A stretch of 64,000 nt of DNA from Septoria linicola (Eukaryota > Ascomycota > Dothideomycetes > Mycosphaerellales > Mycosphaerellaceae). Every line of letters begins with the position of its first letter. Positions within the stretch are counted from its first letter, which is position 1. The position numbers and the translations under genes were made by a program. Shown here piece by piece: positions 53,778 through 63,666 of the stretch. The stretch spans positions 1,178,001 to 1,242,000 of the forward strand of contig CP099425.1 in assembly GCA_024114885.1 (NCBI GenBank). The letters are read 5' to 3'. Below the pieces are notes generated by a model. The model saw nothing but the letters and a program-made list of their open reading frames with translations. It did not search any database and was not told the origin of the DNA.

Positions 53778-56700
53778 ATGGCTGGCAGTAAGAGAAAGGC
53801 TGCTAAAGTCATCGACTTGCGCAGCGACAGCGAGGGCGATGAAAATCGTGTTGCCTCGCCAAAGAAACGCAAAGTCACCGACTCTGAAGCAATTGTGTTG
53901 GCAAGCGATGACGAAAATGAGTCCAACGTGTCCAAAGCCAACGCAGGCCAATCTCATCGAGACCCGTTCCGTGAGCTGACATCGGCGGAGTATCAGAGGA
54001 AGCTCAGGGATCCTAAGGCATGGGTGAAGCAAGATGCTGTGGAGTGGCGATCGAAGCAGCGGAAGAACAGTAAAAGCAGACGTGCTAGGCTAGCTCCGTC
54101 ACCAGCACGGGCTGCCTCGAGAGCAACCTTCAGACGTTCTGGCAGCATCCAAGACTACTTCACTAAGAGTACAGCTGCTAACGCATCCCCACGAGCTGGA
54201 ACCGCAAGGGCTGCGAGTACATCAAAGGTGTCAGGAGCCACCTCCATTTTCACGAAAGCACGACGCCAGCCTCGCAACGCTTTCAGCCTGATTATGCAAC
54301 AGAAAAGCTCTGATGCCAGCGAGGACGAGCTGATACAGCCCACACGCAAGAAGAGGAAATCCCGCTCCGCACCAGAGTCAAATACGAAATCGAAGCGTAG
54401 AGACGATTCCGATGACGATGACGACTTTGAGCCTGCGAACGAGAGCAGCTCTGCTGGTGAAGATGAGAGTGCAAAGCCTTCTTCAGACGAGTCAGGGTTC
54501 GAAGATGCGAGCGACGACGACGCACCTTCGCACGTAGCGACCAAGAAGCAGCCGGTAAAAGGCAACAGTAAATCCGAGCAAAAAGCGACTCGACACAACA
54601 TGGCAAAACTGGCTACCCTTCCAAAGGGCATCGCGAAACCCCTCGATCTGACTCTGCCTCCGATAGTGGAACCCATCGAAATTTTTGAGGACATTGTATC
54701 GAAAGCAATGAAGAAGGGCTTCCAAGATGTACTTTCACACCTCTCTGGACATCTCAGAGTGGCTACTATGTGTAGTGGTACTGAAAGTCCACTCCTCGCT
54801 TTGGAGCTGATTAGCAACTGTTTGGGGCCATCAGAGCTTACCATTGAACACCTCTTTTCCGCGGAGATCGTCCCGTATAAGCAGGCATACATCGATCGCA
54901 ACTTCTCTCCTCCCGTTATCTTCAGGGATATCACCGAGCTAACTAGTGTCGTTGAGGAAGAGGAGCCCATGGCAACGACGGCCTACGGGGGCAAAGCACT
55001 GGTACCTCGAGACGTCGATTTGTTGGTTGCCGGCACGTCTTGCGTCGACTATTCCAGCTTGAACAACAAGGGGAAGACTATGGACGACGGTGGTGAATCC
55101 GGAGACACTTACAAAGCAGTCCTGGCGTACTGCAAAGCCTTCCGACCAGCAATTGTGGTGCTTGAGAACGTGCTCAATGCAGACTGGGACCGAATGCTTG
55201 GCGACTACAAGGCCATCGGCTATGAAAGCACTGGAGCTCTCGTTGACACAAAACTTTGGTATCTGCCGCAGACACGACAGCGAGGCTACATGGTCTGCTT
55301 CGACGCGCACAACACGAAAGCCGCACTTACCGGCGCAGGCCCCAAGTGGACGAAATTGATGGAGTACTTCCGGCGACCCGCAAGCTCACCGGCTTCCTCT
55401 TCGCTCCTGCCCAATGATATGGTGATCGCTCGACGCCAGATGAAACATGGCGAGGCGATTACGGAGAGCGACTGGACGAAGTGCGAGCTCCGGCATGCTC
55501 GAAGTAGACATGAGCTGAGGTTAGGCAACGAACGTCCAGTCACTCACTGGACAGAGAGCGGAACCCTGATTGTGCCCGAGATCGGGAATAGTAGCTGGTA
55601 TACCGGACAGGTGGAGAGAGTTTGGGACATGATAGACATTGTCGTCCTAAGGAAAGCTCTGCCTGAAATGGGATTTTACGATGCTCGATATAAAAGTCGC
55701 ATTTGGGATGTCTCTCAAAATGTCGACCGAGAGACCGACAGGAATGCCTTTGGAATCTCCGGTTGCATCACTCCCAGTGGGCAGTTCTTCCTCTCCGATG
55801 CTGGACGAGTACTATCTGCGGAAGAGTTGTTGAAGATGCAAGGATTGCCTTTGAACAAGATCTCTTTCACGACAGAAACATCCAGTCAAATTCAGGACCT
55901 TGCCGGGAACGCCATGTCGACGCCGGTTGTTGGCTGCGCAATCGTGGCTGCACTCATGGCAGGGCATACAGCCATCAAACCCAATCCCGCTCGGACCGCA
56001 TACCAGATCATGGCAGACAGTGACAAATTCGTTGCTGCTGGTTTGAAGCCTGTAGAAGACTTTCATACAGTCCATAACATAGATGTGCATGCTCTCTTAA
56101 GCAAAGCTCGACAAGCTAGCAGGCTCTGCGTCTGCGAGGGCTCACGAGATGTCACTTCTTCTGCGCTACAACAGTGCGTCGATTGTGGACATACCTCGTG
56201 CGTCCTTTGCGGTGGGAGCCCAGTGCATAATTACCAGCAGAAGCCTATGCTTAGCAATGGCCGATTGCCTCCGACAGATTTCGAAGACTACCTTCGAAAG
56301 GTGCTGCCACTGAGGGTGCACTTCTCTCCTCAAGATGCCTGGAACGGTCTAGATCTACCTATGGAGTTCGAGCAGAGTATCGAAGGCCTCGGTGGTCATT
56401 TCTCAGTACAGACTATCCGCCGCACGCAACACTGGACAGTCACCTACGCTGGCTCAAGTGGTCAAATCGATCTTGTGTTCTTACACAACCAGCTGGAGTG
56501 GCGTGTGTTCGCACATCCGGCGCGCCACTTGCCAGCAAACAGCAGTTTGCGCAGTCAGCTACGTCAACCAGTTGCTATAGGAATTGCACACCATACCTTT
56601 CTGGGAGACAAGTGGCGAATCCGTCAACCGCAAGTAATCAAGACACCTTTGGTGATCAAGACAAGAGGCAGCAAGGCATCCTGGTGGCAACGCTGTGGCC

Positions 56701-59700
56701 TGGTTGACTTCAGCAATCACACCATTCCGGAGTACCTGAACATCAAGATCAGCAGCACAGATACTGCTCAGCTGAGTGGACAATACCAGTACTTGCCTCA
56801 TTGTGGCACGGCTTCAGACAGTCTTTTCAAGCAGGTTGGCAACGATCCGCAGGGCCCCATCTATCTTTTCCTAGATCCTACAGCGGTTGGTGAGCCCGAT
56901 AAAGATTGCTTCGTGTTCGCACGAAACATGGAGAGACTAGAACATGACGAGGTCCGACCTATCTTGGCTCGTATCGCGGCGCCGTGGCGACCATGGTCAC
57001 GGCCTGGCATTCACCCTGTGAAGCCTGTCCTGAGGCTGGACGATGTCTGGAAAGATGTGGAAAAGGGTTGCACGCTGACAATGCCTGCGCTCGAGATCCA
57101 GCTCACTAGATTTGATGAGGGTGACCAGATCTTTAGCTCTGCAAGTTGTTCACAGATTGTGCACCTGTTGCGCGCGACTATACCATGGGACGAGCACAAT
57201 TACACAAGAGAAGGCAACATTGCGGCAAGTGACGCAAAGTTCTTCGCGACGCATCATTGGGTGCTAAGCGCGATAGGACGTTGCTTCCCCAAGGAGGTCT
57301 GGCACCCATACGAAATCGCCCCGGTGCACGTTTGCGAGCGGTGCGCACCTTCTCGACCTGCATTGCGATGGGCTCTTCAGGCTTCGTCAGAAGTCAAGCC
57401 TTACGAGGATCCTGCTGGTGCCACGTTGTATGAGCAGGCTATGAAATCTCGGCCGGAGGCCATTGTCGTCAAGGCTACCAAGCATTCAGGCCAGCTCTCG
57501 CTGGACTTGGGCTTGAACATGGCCACTTTGGCTCATCGAGCTGGTGCGAGACTTCCGAGAGAGCTTGCAAGCGATCACCAATATCACTGGCGACTAAGGC
57601 AGACCATAGACCGCACGCCTTTCGTCTTCAAGAAGTTCCAACTTGTGTCAAACAAGGCAGATCAGCCATACACTGCCGACCCCAAGCTCTCGGTAACCTT
57701 GTTTGACCAACAGAAGCAGTCATTGAATTGGATGGTCAATCAAGAGAATGGCGTTGAATTTGTGCTCGAGCAAACGGAGGAGGCACACGTTACGCCCCTG
57801 GGCTGGATGGCCGATGTACGAGCACAAGCTACTATCAGTGTCCGTGGTGGCATCTGTGCTGATCACCCTGGATTCGGCAAGACTATCACCAGCCTTGCAC
57901 TTATTAATGCGCAATCGAACCAGCGTACAAAGGACGAAATTGTGTCCGAACTCGAAGCAAGAAAGCCCGCAGGACTCCTTGCTACAGCGGCGACATTAAT
58001 CGTATGCCCTACTTCGCTGCAGCAGCAGTGGGCCGAGGAGATACGCGACAAGGCTGGCTTACGTGATGGTATCATTACTATAGCAAACACTGGACAATTG
58101 AGCAATCACTCCATAGAGGCTTTCAGGGAGGCTAAGATCATCATCGTGAATCGCACCGTTCTGGACGCCGAGGCTTATACGGATCGCTTAGCGTCTTTCG
58201 CTGCAATCCCGGGTCCAGCAGCCACTACGGGACGTGCTTTTTCGCAGTGGAGAAAGCGCGCTATAGAGCAAGTTCCGGAGCATCTCGCCGTTCTACAGCA
58301 AGGCAAAGCAGAGCTTAAGAAGCTTGTTAGCAGGAAATATCAAGCCAACCTGAAGAGCGACGATTTCGAGGCGTATGTGCCGTCACGGCGTCACCGAGGT
58401 CAAGACTATATTGCGAACAAGGCAAAGAAGGTTGCTGTTTCTAAGCTTGCTGCTCCCGCCGTTATCGATACTACGAGCATAGATCGACCACTCTTCGAGA
58501 TGTTCTACTTCAACCGTCTCATCGTAGACGAATTTCATAATGCAGAGCCCCAAAGATACGCGGCTATCGTCTCAATCCAAGCTGACAAGAGGTGGGGTCT
58601 GTCCGGCACGCCGGCCATCGACGACTTATACGAAGTGTCACAAGTGGCAAGACTGCTTGGCATCGAACTGCCGTTAGGTAGTCCGGATCGAGCTGTAACG
58701 AAGCCTAAGAGTATCAAGGCGTTGAAGGCTGATCTCACGAAGGCCGAGCTGTTTGACATGGGAAGCCGGCAACTGCCTTCTCAAGAGAGATACGCAGACA
58801 TCTATGCCCAGCACCAACGCTTTCTTAACAAGTTTGTACGACAGAATGTCGGCGACTTCAGCGCCATACCGTATGCAGAAACCCTCGTTCCAGTAGGCCT
58901 GGAGGTCGAGCAGCGTCTGCTGTATACGGAGCTATCTCAGCATCTGAATACACTTCAAATGCGAATCAAGAAGAGCGGGAAATCGAAGACTACGGATCGA
59001 AGCAAACGCTTCAATCAGGCAGTAGCTTCATCTACTTCCGCGGAGGCAGCCCTGTCCAAGGCCGCGGCGTTCTGCGATCAAGTGTCCCAACTGAAGGGCC
59101 GTACACTTTTGGACGACCTGATTATGTCTTGCACCGACAACATTGAAGCGCTCAGAGCCCAGATCGTTACGGTTGCATGTCAGGCTATGGGCACGGACTC
59201 GGCCAAGTTCGACACCTGGAAGACAACACGACTGTCGCAGAATTTTTTGAGAGATGAGGCTGCCACTAAGGAGGTCGCCACGCTTTTGGGCAACGTAGTG
59301 GCGAAGAAGGCAGCTAAATCGAAGACCAGCAAGTCAGCTGAGGAGAAGGACGAAGGTGCTACATCCAAGCTTCATAGCTTGTGTATGAGGCTGCTACTAG
59401 AGCGTCGCTCATTGCGCTACCTACAGAACGCTAAGGTCCTACAGGAAAACGCACGAGGCGATTCAAGTCTCAATCGGTGTGATAGTACGGCTTGTGCCGG
59501 TGACCAGAAAGAACTGGCTATCTCCTCTGTATGTGGGCACATGATTTGCGAGCTTTGCTACCAGGATTGCAAGGCCGATGCAGCTTCACGTTGCCGCGCT
59601 GTTGGCTGTGAAAGCGCGCTATACGACTTTCATTTACTATGGTCAAGCAAAATGGGGGAGCTAAGCCACGAAGATCCTAGTCCATTCGGCGCAAAGATTG

Positions 59701-60413
59701 ACACTGTCATGCGACTGCTGCAGGACATTCGACGAAAGCGTGAGCAGGCCATTTTGTTCGTCCAGTTTGAGGATCAGCTGGCACAAGTCCAAAGAGCATT
59801 GACGCACTACGATATTGATGGCATTGTTGTGGAAAGTGCTGCAGCGGCTGGGTCGCAGCTTAGGGAATTCCAAGACTCTTCCCACAAGGCAACAAAGCGC
59901 ACGGTCATCGTGCTAGATGCTTCAAGCGAGACCGCGGCCGGATCCAATCTTCAGAACGCGAATCATGTCATATTCATGTCGCCGCTGCTACGAGAGAGCC
60001 AATATGGATATGAATCCACTATGGCTCAAGCACTTGGCCGGGTTCGTCGGTTTGGACAGAGCAGGCCGATACATGTGTACCGTGTCGTTGCGATCGACAC
60101 GATCGATGTTGACATCCTCGAGCATCGAGAGCGTCGAGTCGATGCGTTGATCGAGCAGGACGGCACGCACATCGAAGCACCACCAGCTGCAGCAAAGTCA
60201 AATATACGTGACGAGCCGAGAGCAGAGAGAATGCGATTGGTGCGCGAAGACGGCAAGTTCAGTCTGAGGCCGAAGAGTTGGCTCGCCGCAGGGTGTGTCG
60301 ATGATAGCACTTCCGAAGTGACGAATGGCAATGGGAAGGGTCGGGTGCAAGGATGGGAGGACTTCAGCTCCCTGGTTAAGTTCTCCTCGACCTTCACAGA
60401 GGATGATGAGTAG
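53778..60413 (+). CDS. DNMT5: DNMT5-type DNA methyltransferase with SNF2 ATPase
   Basis: A single uninterrupted exon of 2211 residues. Residues 1-280 are low-complexity, charged and likely disordered. The methyltransferase runs about 325-720: motif I LRVATMCSGTESP, motif IV GTSCVDYSSLN (TSC where most C5 enzymes have PCQ), motif VI VLENVLNAD, motif VIII PQTRQRGYMV, and motif X GNAMSTPVVG. A Cys-rich segment at about 785-815 precedes a long middle region. The SNF2 half has Walker A DHPGFGKTITS (about 1365), DEFHNAEP (about 1583), WGLSGTPAI (about 1606), a RING finger at about 1900-1942 (SVCGHMICELCYQDC) and motif VI QALGRVRRFGQSR. This is the DNMT5 layout, a maintenance cytosine methyltransferase that needs ATP. 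A chromodomain is not evident at the N-terminus. Confidence 0.93.
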   Translation: MAGSKRKAAKVIDLRSDSEGDENRVASPKKRKVTDSEAIVLASDDENESNVSKANAGQSHRDPFRELTSAEYQRKLRDPKAWVKQDAVEWRSKQRKNSKSRRARLAPSPARAASRATFRRSGSIQDYFTKSTAANASPRAGTARAASTSKVSGATSIFTKARRQPRNAFSLIMQQKSSDASEDELIQPTRKKRKSRSAPESNTKSKRRDDSDDDDDFEPANESSSAGEDESAKPSSDESGFEDASDDDAPSHVATKKQPVKGNSKSEQKATRHNMAKLATLPKGIAKPLDLTLPPIVEPIEIFEDIVSKAMKKGFQDVLSHLSGHLRVATMCSGTESPLLALELISNCLGPSELTIEHLFSAEIVPYKQAYIDRNFSPPVIFRDITELTSVVEEEEPMATTAYGGKALVPRDVDLLVAGTSCVDYSSLNNKGKTMDDGGESGDTYKAVLAYCKAFRPAIVVLENVLNADWDRMLGDYKAIGYESTGALVDTKLWYLPQTRQRGYMVCFDAHNTKAALTGAGPKWTKLMEYFRRPASSPASSSLLPNDMVIARRQMKHGEAITESDWTKCELRHARSRHELRLGNERPVTHWTESGTLIVPEIGNSSWYTGQVERVWDMIDIVVLRKALPEMGFYDARYKSRIWDVSQNVDRETDRNAFGISGCITPSGQFFLSDAGRVLSAEELLKMQGLPLNKISFTTETSSQIQDLAGNAMSTPVVGCAIVAALMAGHTAIKPNPARTAYQIMADSDKFVAAGLKPVEDFHTVHNIDVHALLSKARQASRLCVCEGSRDVTSSALQQCVDCGHTSCVLCGGSPVHNYQQKPMLSNGRLPPTDFEDYLRKVLPLRVHFSPQDAWNGLDLPMEFEQSIEGLGGHFSVQTIRRTQHWTVTYAGSSGQIDLVFLHNQLEWRVFAHPARHLPANSSLRSQLRQPVAIGIAHHTFLGDKWRIRQPQVIKTPLVIKTRGSKASWWQRCGLVDFSNHTIPEYLNIKISSTDTAQLSGQYQYLPHCGTASDSLFKQVGNDPQGPIYLFLDPTAVGEPDKDCFVFARNMERLEHDEVRPILARIAAPWRPWSRPGIHPVKPVLRLDDVWKDVEKGCTLTMPALEIQLTRFDEGDQIFSSASCSQIVHLLRATIPWDEHNYTREGNIAASDAKFFATHHWVLSAIGRCFPKEVWHPYEIAPVHVCERCAPSRPALRWALQASSEVKPYEDPAGATLYEQAMKSRPEAIVVKATKHSGQLSLDLGLNMATLAHRAGARLPRELASDHQYHWRLRQTIDRTPFVFKKFQLVSNKADQPYTADPKLSVTLFDQQKQSLNWMVNQENGVEFVLEQTEEAHVTPLGWMADVRAQATISVRGGICADHPGFGKTITSLALINAQSNQRTKDEIVSELEARKPAGLLATAATLIVCPTSLQQQWAEEIRDKAGLRDGIITIANTGQLSNHSIEAFREAKIIIVNRTVLDAEAYTDRLASFAAIPGPAATTGRAFSQWRKRAIEQVPEHLAVLQQGKAELKKLVSRKYQANLKSDDFEAYVPSRRHRGQDYIANKAKKVAVSKLAAPAVIDTTSIDRPLFEMFYFNRLIVDEFHNAEPQRYAAIVSIQADKRWGLSGTPAIDDLYEVSQVARLLGIELPLGSPDRAVTKPKSIKALKADLTKAELFDMGSRQLPSQERYADIYAQHQRFLNKFVRQNVGDFSAIPYAETLVPVGLEVEQRLLYTELSQHLNTLQMRIKKSGKSKTTDRSKRFNQAVASSTSAEAALSKAAAFCDQVSQLKGRTLLDDLIMSCTDNIEALRAQIVTVACQAMGTDSAKFDTWKTTRLSQNFLRDEAATKEVATLLGNVVAKKAAKSKTSKSAEEKDEGATSKLHSLCMRLLLERRSLRYLQNAKVLQENARGDSSLNRCDSTACAGDQKELAISSVCGHMICELCYQDCKADAASRCRAVGCESALYDFHLLWSSKMGELSHEDPSPFGAKIDTVMRLLQDIRRKREQAILFVQFEDQLAQVQRALTHYDIDGIVVESAAAAGSQLREFQDSSHKATKRTVIVLDASSETAAGSNLQNANHVIFMSPLLRESQYGYESTMAQALGRVRRFGQSRPIHVYRVVAIDTIDVDILEHRERRVDALIEQDGTHIEAPPAAAKSNIRDEPRAERMRLVREDGKFSLRPKSWLAAGCVDDSTSEVTNGNGKGRVQGWEDFSSLVKFSSTFTEDDE

Positions 60414-60787
60414 CACAGAGGAGCAAGTCAGATCTGCGGCTAGCTTACTCTTAGGTAGAACAGTACCTGGGTTGGCTTAGGAACGGTGGAATCCACACAG
60501 CAGGCCGTTAAGGCACGAGGAAGTCCTTCGTAGCTGGTGTCAACGGGATGGAAATCCGAATACTCCTAGTCGTAGTACTGGTCAAGCGACCGCAAATAAC
60601 AGAAGTTCACAATGAGACTGGAGAGACCTTTAGAACGCCCAACTGTCTGCCATTGCTGTTCTATCTACCACACACAACCCAAAACCATCGCAAATACCAC
60701 TCCTGCTACCTTGACCTTGAATGAACGCTATCATAAAACCCGCCATAGCCAACAAAAGATCCTTCTGCCAAACGCGTTCACGCTTAC
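60414..60787. other. Convergent intergenic region
   Basis: The two genes on either side converge here, so it holds both 3' ends. Nothing else is recognised. Confidence 0.5.
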
Positions 60788-62704
60788 TCAGTGCCTTGTG
60801 CGTCGTGGATGTCCTCTGGGCGAAGCGTAGGAGTCTTCGTCATCGCTCTCTACATGAGCGCTGCGTCGGGAGCGACGTGTTCGTTCTCTGCGTGGAATGT
60901 ACTCGCGCTCGGTATCACTCTCGGAGTCAGGCAGAGAAGGCGGCAGTTCCAACCTTACAGTGTGACGGCGTCGCTCGAGACCGCTACGGCGGCCATGGTG
61001 GCGATGATGGCCATGGCGGCTACGATGACGGGTCGCTCCAGGTTCGTCATGGGCAATGCGGGCGAGGTTCTCGAAAGCCCGTCGTGCCCTTTCACGAGCC
61101 CCTACAATACCAGCGTTGTAGTGGTCGGTGAGAGAGGAGGCTTCGCCGGTAGGGTTACTTGCAATCGAGTTGCTCTCCGCACTGCGAAGTGAAGAACCCG
61201 CTGCTGTAGGACGCTCACTGCTATCGCTAGAGTTCGGCTCAAGGTGATTGCCGGAACGAGGTGGGTCGTTGAATATCGTGTTGAGCAGATGTCCCATGCG
61301 GTCTGGAGCCCGGTCGTGTCGATGAGGAATACCGCCAGCGCGCCACCATGGGCATGGGATTTGGTTGCGATCCAGAGCAGGGCTATTTGCAAAGGGTGGG
61401 GACGTCGGAGGTGTTGGAGACGGATCAAGACCGTCATCACGAGTCTCTGTCTGGCTCTGGAACCGCTGGTTATGGATACCCCTCAGAAGCTCCGGAGTAC
61501 CGTACAAGCGGGAAAGGTGTCCTCCACGGCGCGAGAGTATAGCAGCAATGCGATCATCTCTATCAGAATCTTTCGGCCCTTTTGAGGCTGCTGACAGAGC
61601 AATGTCGTGGCCGGCAAGCAGCTCACGCACTTCTCTGCGGCCTGTCTCTGGCAGCCGATCCAAGAACATCTGTCGCACGTTATGACGAGCAATCTCACCT
61701 TGATACCTCAACGCTCTCGAAGCCTTTCTCAGCTCCCGTGTACGATCTGGTTCGACCAATGTGATGAACTGCTCCAGCCAGTTCTCGAAGTAGTCGGCGA
61801 GAGCACCAAGGTCTTCGTCTCCACGAGCAGCAGCGTCCCTGATTGCTTGGGTGTGCCTGGTCATGACCTCTATGTAAAAGGCATACTCGGAGATGCCGAG
61901 AGGTTCGCTAATGGCTTGGAACAGCTCCATCGTTGTCATCCATTGCAAGAATAGCGTATCTCGAAGGTGGGCCACGTCGATGGCGGATATGGGGTTAGAG
62001 GTCGAGCGGTCTTGGGAGCAGGTATCGGACAGGCTATCAGAAGATCGCCCGTTGGCTGTGCGCGCCGCTGTATCGTGTAGACCATGCTCGTGTGCTCGTG
62101 AGTTCGATGGACCGGCTTCGTCGTGTGAAGACAGAGCAAACCTTCGCTTCTCTCGGTAGACTTTGCGCAGGCCTGCATCGCAGCGGTGGAGCCACTCGTG
62201 AATCTCTTCAATTTCTTCACGGTCAAGTATATCTCGGATGAAAGCTTCGATGCGGCGTTCGGCATCTTCTTGCTGCCTCTTCAACGCTCGTGAGGCTGCA
62301 TTGAACGACGCCCCAAAGTCCTCTTCAACCGCTAAGGTGAACCGTCTGAACCAGATCTCAAAATAATCGGCGAATGCTCGGGCGCCATCACGATCATCCT
62401 CATCATCATGGGTACCAGCAGCATGTCTCAGCGCCTGGACAAAGCAGGTCATGAGAGCTTTCAGTAAAGCATACTCGGAAGAGCCCGGTTCCATATCAAC
62501 GCCTTTGAGCTTCTCCAAGGACTTCATACAATGCCGAAATACGTCGCGCCTCTTATCCAAAATGTCGCGGATGGCAGTGGCGGTTGATGATGAATCGCTT
62601 TGAGAAGAAATGTCGGACAAGCTGTCAGAGGATCTGTAATGATCAGCGTATGTTTTGCAAATAGGAGTGAAGTCTAAGAGCAACCTTCTGCTTCGTGGAG
62701 ACAT
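60788..62704 (-). CDS. Hypothetical protein with internally duplicated helical domain
   Basis: An open frame of about 638 residues from ATG 62704; an earlier in-frame ATG at 62839 is possible. Residues about 25-178 and 221-370 are two diverged copies of one domain of about 150 residues. Shared anchors are SSDSLSD at the start, SEYA after a Gly, a QA-R-AA helix, ADYFE-W followed by F-TLVE or F-TLAVE, and ASRAL. Each copy is helical with an acidic N-terminus. The last 250 residues are Ser/Arg/His-rich with basic stretches, likely disordered (RHRSRHGHHRHHGRR). No named family is recognised. A 51-base in-frame stretch at about 62635-62685 has splice-like ends (GTTGCT..TTACAG), so the N-terminus may be shorter. 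Function unknown. Confidence 0.7.
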   Translation of the reverse strand: MSPRSRRLLLDFTPICKTYADHYRSSDSLSDISSQSDSSSTATAIRDILDKRRDVFRHCMKSLEKLKGVDMEPGSSEYALLKALMTCFVQALRHAAGTHDDEDDRDGARAFADYFEIWFRRFTLAVEEDFGASFNAASRALKRQQEDAERRIEAFIRDILDREEIEEIHEWLHRCDAGLRKVYREKRRFALSSHDEAGPSNSRAHEHGLHDTAARTANGRSSDSLSDTCSQDRSTSNPISAIDVAHLRDTLFLQWMTTMELFQAISEPLGISEYAFYIEVMTRHTQAIRDAAARGDEDLGALADYFENWLEQFITLVEPDRTRELRKASRALRYQGEIARHNVRQMFLDRLPETGRREVRELLAGHDIALSAASKGPKDSDRDDRIAAILSRRGGHLSRLYGTPELLRGIHNQRFQSQTETRDDGLDPSPTPPTSPPFANSPALDRNQIPCPWWRAGGIPHRHDRAPDRMGHLLNTIFNDPPRSGNHLEPNSSDSSERPTAAGSSLRSAESNSIASNPTGEASSLTDHYNAGIVGARERARRAFENLARIAHDEPGATRHRSRHGHHRHHGRRSGLERRRHTVRLELPPSLPDSESDTEREYIPRRERTRRSRRSAHVESDDEDSYASPRGHPRRTRH

Positions 62705-63100
62705 CGTGATTAATTGCTCTCGGTGGTAAGTAGTGGTGGATCTTTGGGCAAATTTGGTTGAGTGGTGTTCTGGGCTGCCTTGATAATTTGTTTTCGGTTT
62801 GGGTTGGTACCAGGAGGGAGTGGTTCCTGGCCAAGCCATATATGTGCAGCTGGTCGCCACATACTATGCAGAAAACAGAATAGGCCCGTCGTGACTAGTG
62901 TCAGGCAGCTCGCCACGTAAAGCATGAACTGCTGTCTCTGACTGAAAGTCACGACCTACAGATCACGTAGACAAACAGAACATACAAACATCATTCACCG
63001 ATGATCCGCTTGTCTGCCTCGCAAATAGTAGTTGGCCGGCAAAGTAGTAGAGATAGTTCCAACCTCGACCTCTCCCTTAGCCTCTCTCACAGACACCAGC
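62705..63100. other. Divergent intergenic region
   Basis: The promoters of the duplicated-domain gene (minus) and the coiled-coil gene (plus) lie here. No feature beyond this is recognised. Confidence 0.45.
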
Positions 63101-63517
63101 ATGGGTAGTAAGATCAGCATCCCTGCGGCTGATCAGCCTGACTGTTCTGGGCTTGTGGATGGCGTCTCTTCCAGACCCTGCCCAAAATCCGCCACGCCTA
63201 GAGAACGTTCGAAGGAGGACTTGTCCTATGATCGGTCCTCTCAACGCTCAAAAACAGGAGCAGAGCGTCTGGAAGGTCTTCAAACGCAGATTGAACAGCT
63301 TGCGACAGAAGTTCGACTACTGGCTGATGATCAGAAACGAAGTCGAGAAGATGTCGGTGCCAGAATCAAGCATTTGGAACTCCGTATGGTCAATGAGAAG
63401 CAACAATTGCTACACGACTTGCAGGTGCGATCGAAGTGCTGCTACGTCCAGCGCAATCAAGAGCAAGAAGACCACAGAATGCCTAGCATCTTCGGACTGG
63501 CAGGCAGAAGAGTCTAG
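63101..63517 (+). CDS. Small coiled-coil hypothetical protein
   Basis: An open frame of 138 residues from ATG 63101. The first 50 residues are Ser/Pro-rich. Residues about 50-110 form a heptad-like coiled coil (ERLEGLQTQIEQLATEV, IKHLELRMVNEKQQLL). The C-terminus has no recognisable motif. A GTGCGA donor after HDLQ (about 63426) hints that the gene may be spliced and the last 30 residues may be wrong. No family is recognised. Confidence 0.5.
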   Translation: MGSKISIPAADQPDCSGLVDGVSSRPCPKSATPRERSKEDLSYDRSSQRSKTGAERLEGLQTQIEQLATEVRLLADDQKRSREDVGARIKHLELRMVNEKQQLLHDLQVRSKCCYVQRNQEQEDHRMPSIFGLAGRRV

Positions 63518-63666
63518 CCTCGCAAGAGGCAGAACCACACGGTAGTCAGAGGTATCTGATCAGATCAGGCGTACTCATTGATGCACTGTAGTCAACTGTT
63601 CGTGCCTCTCGGCCTGGTCTAGTCAAGACGTTTGAGCAGGCAATATAGCAGCCTGAGGTACACACC

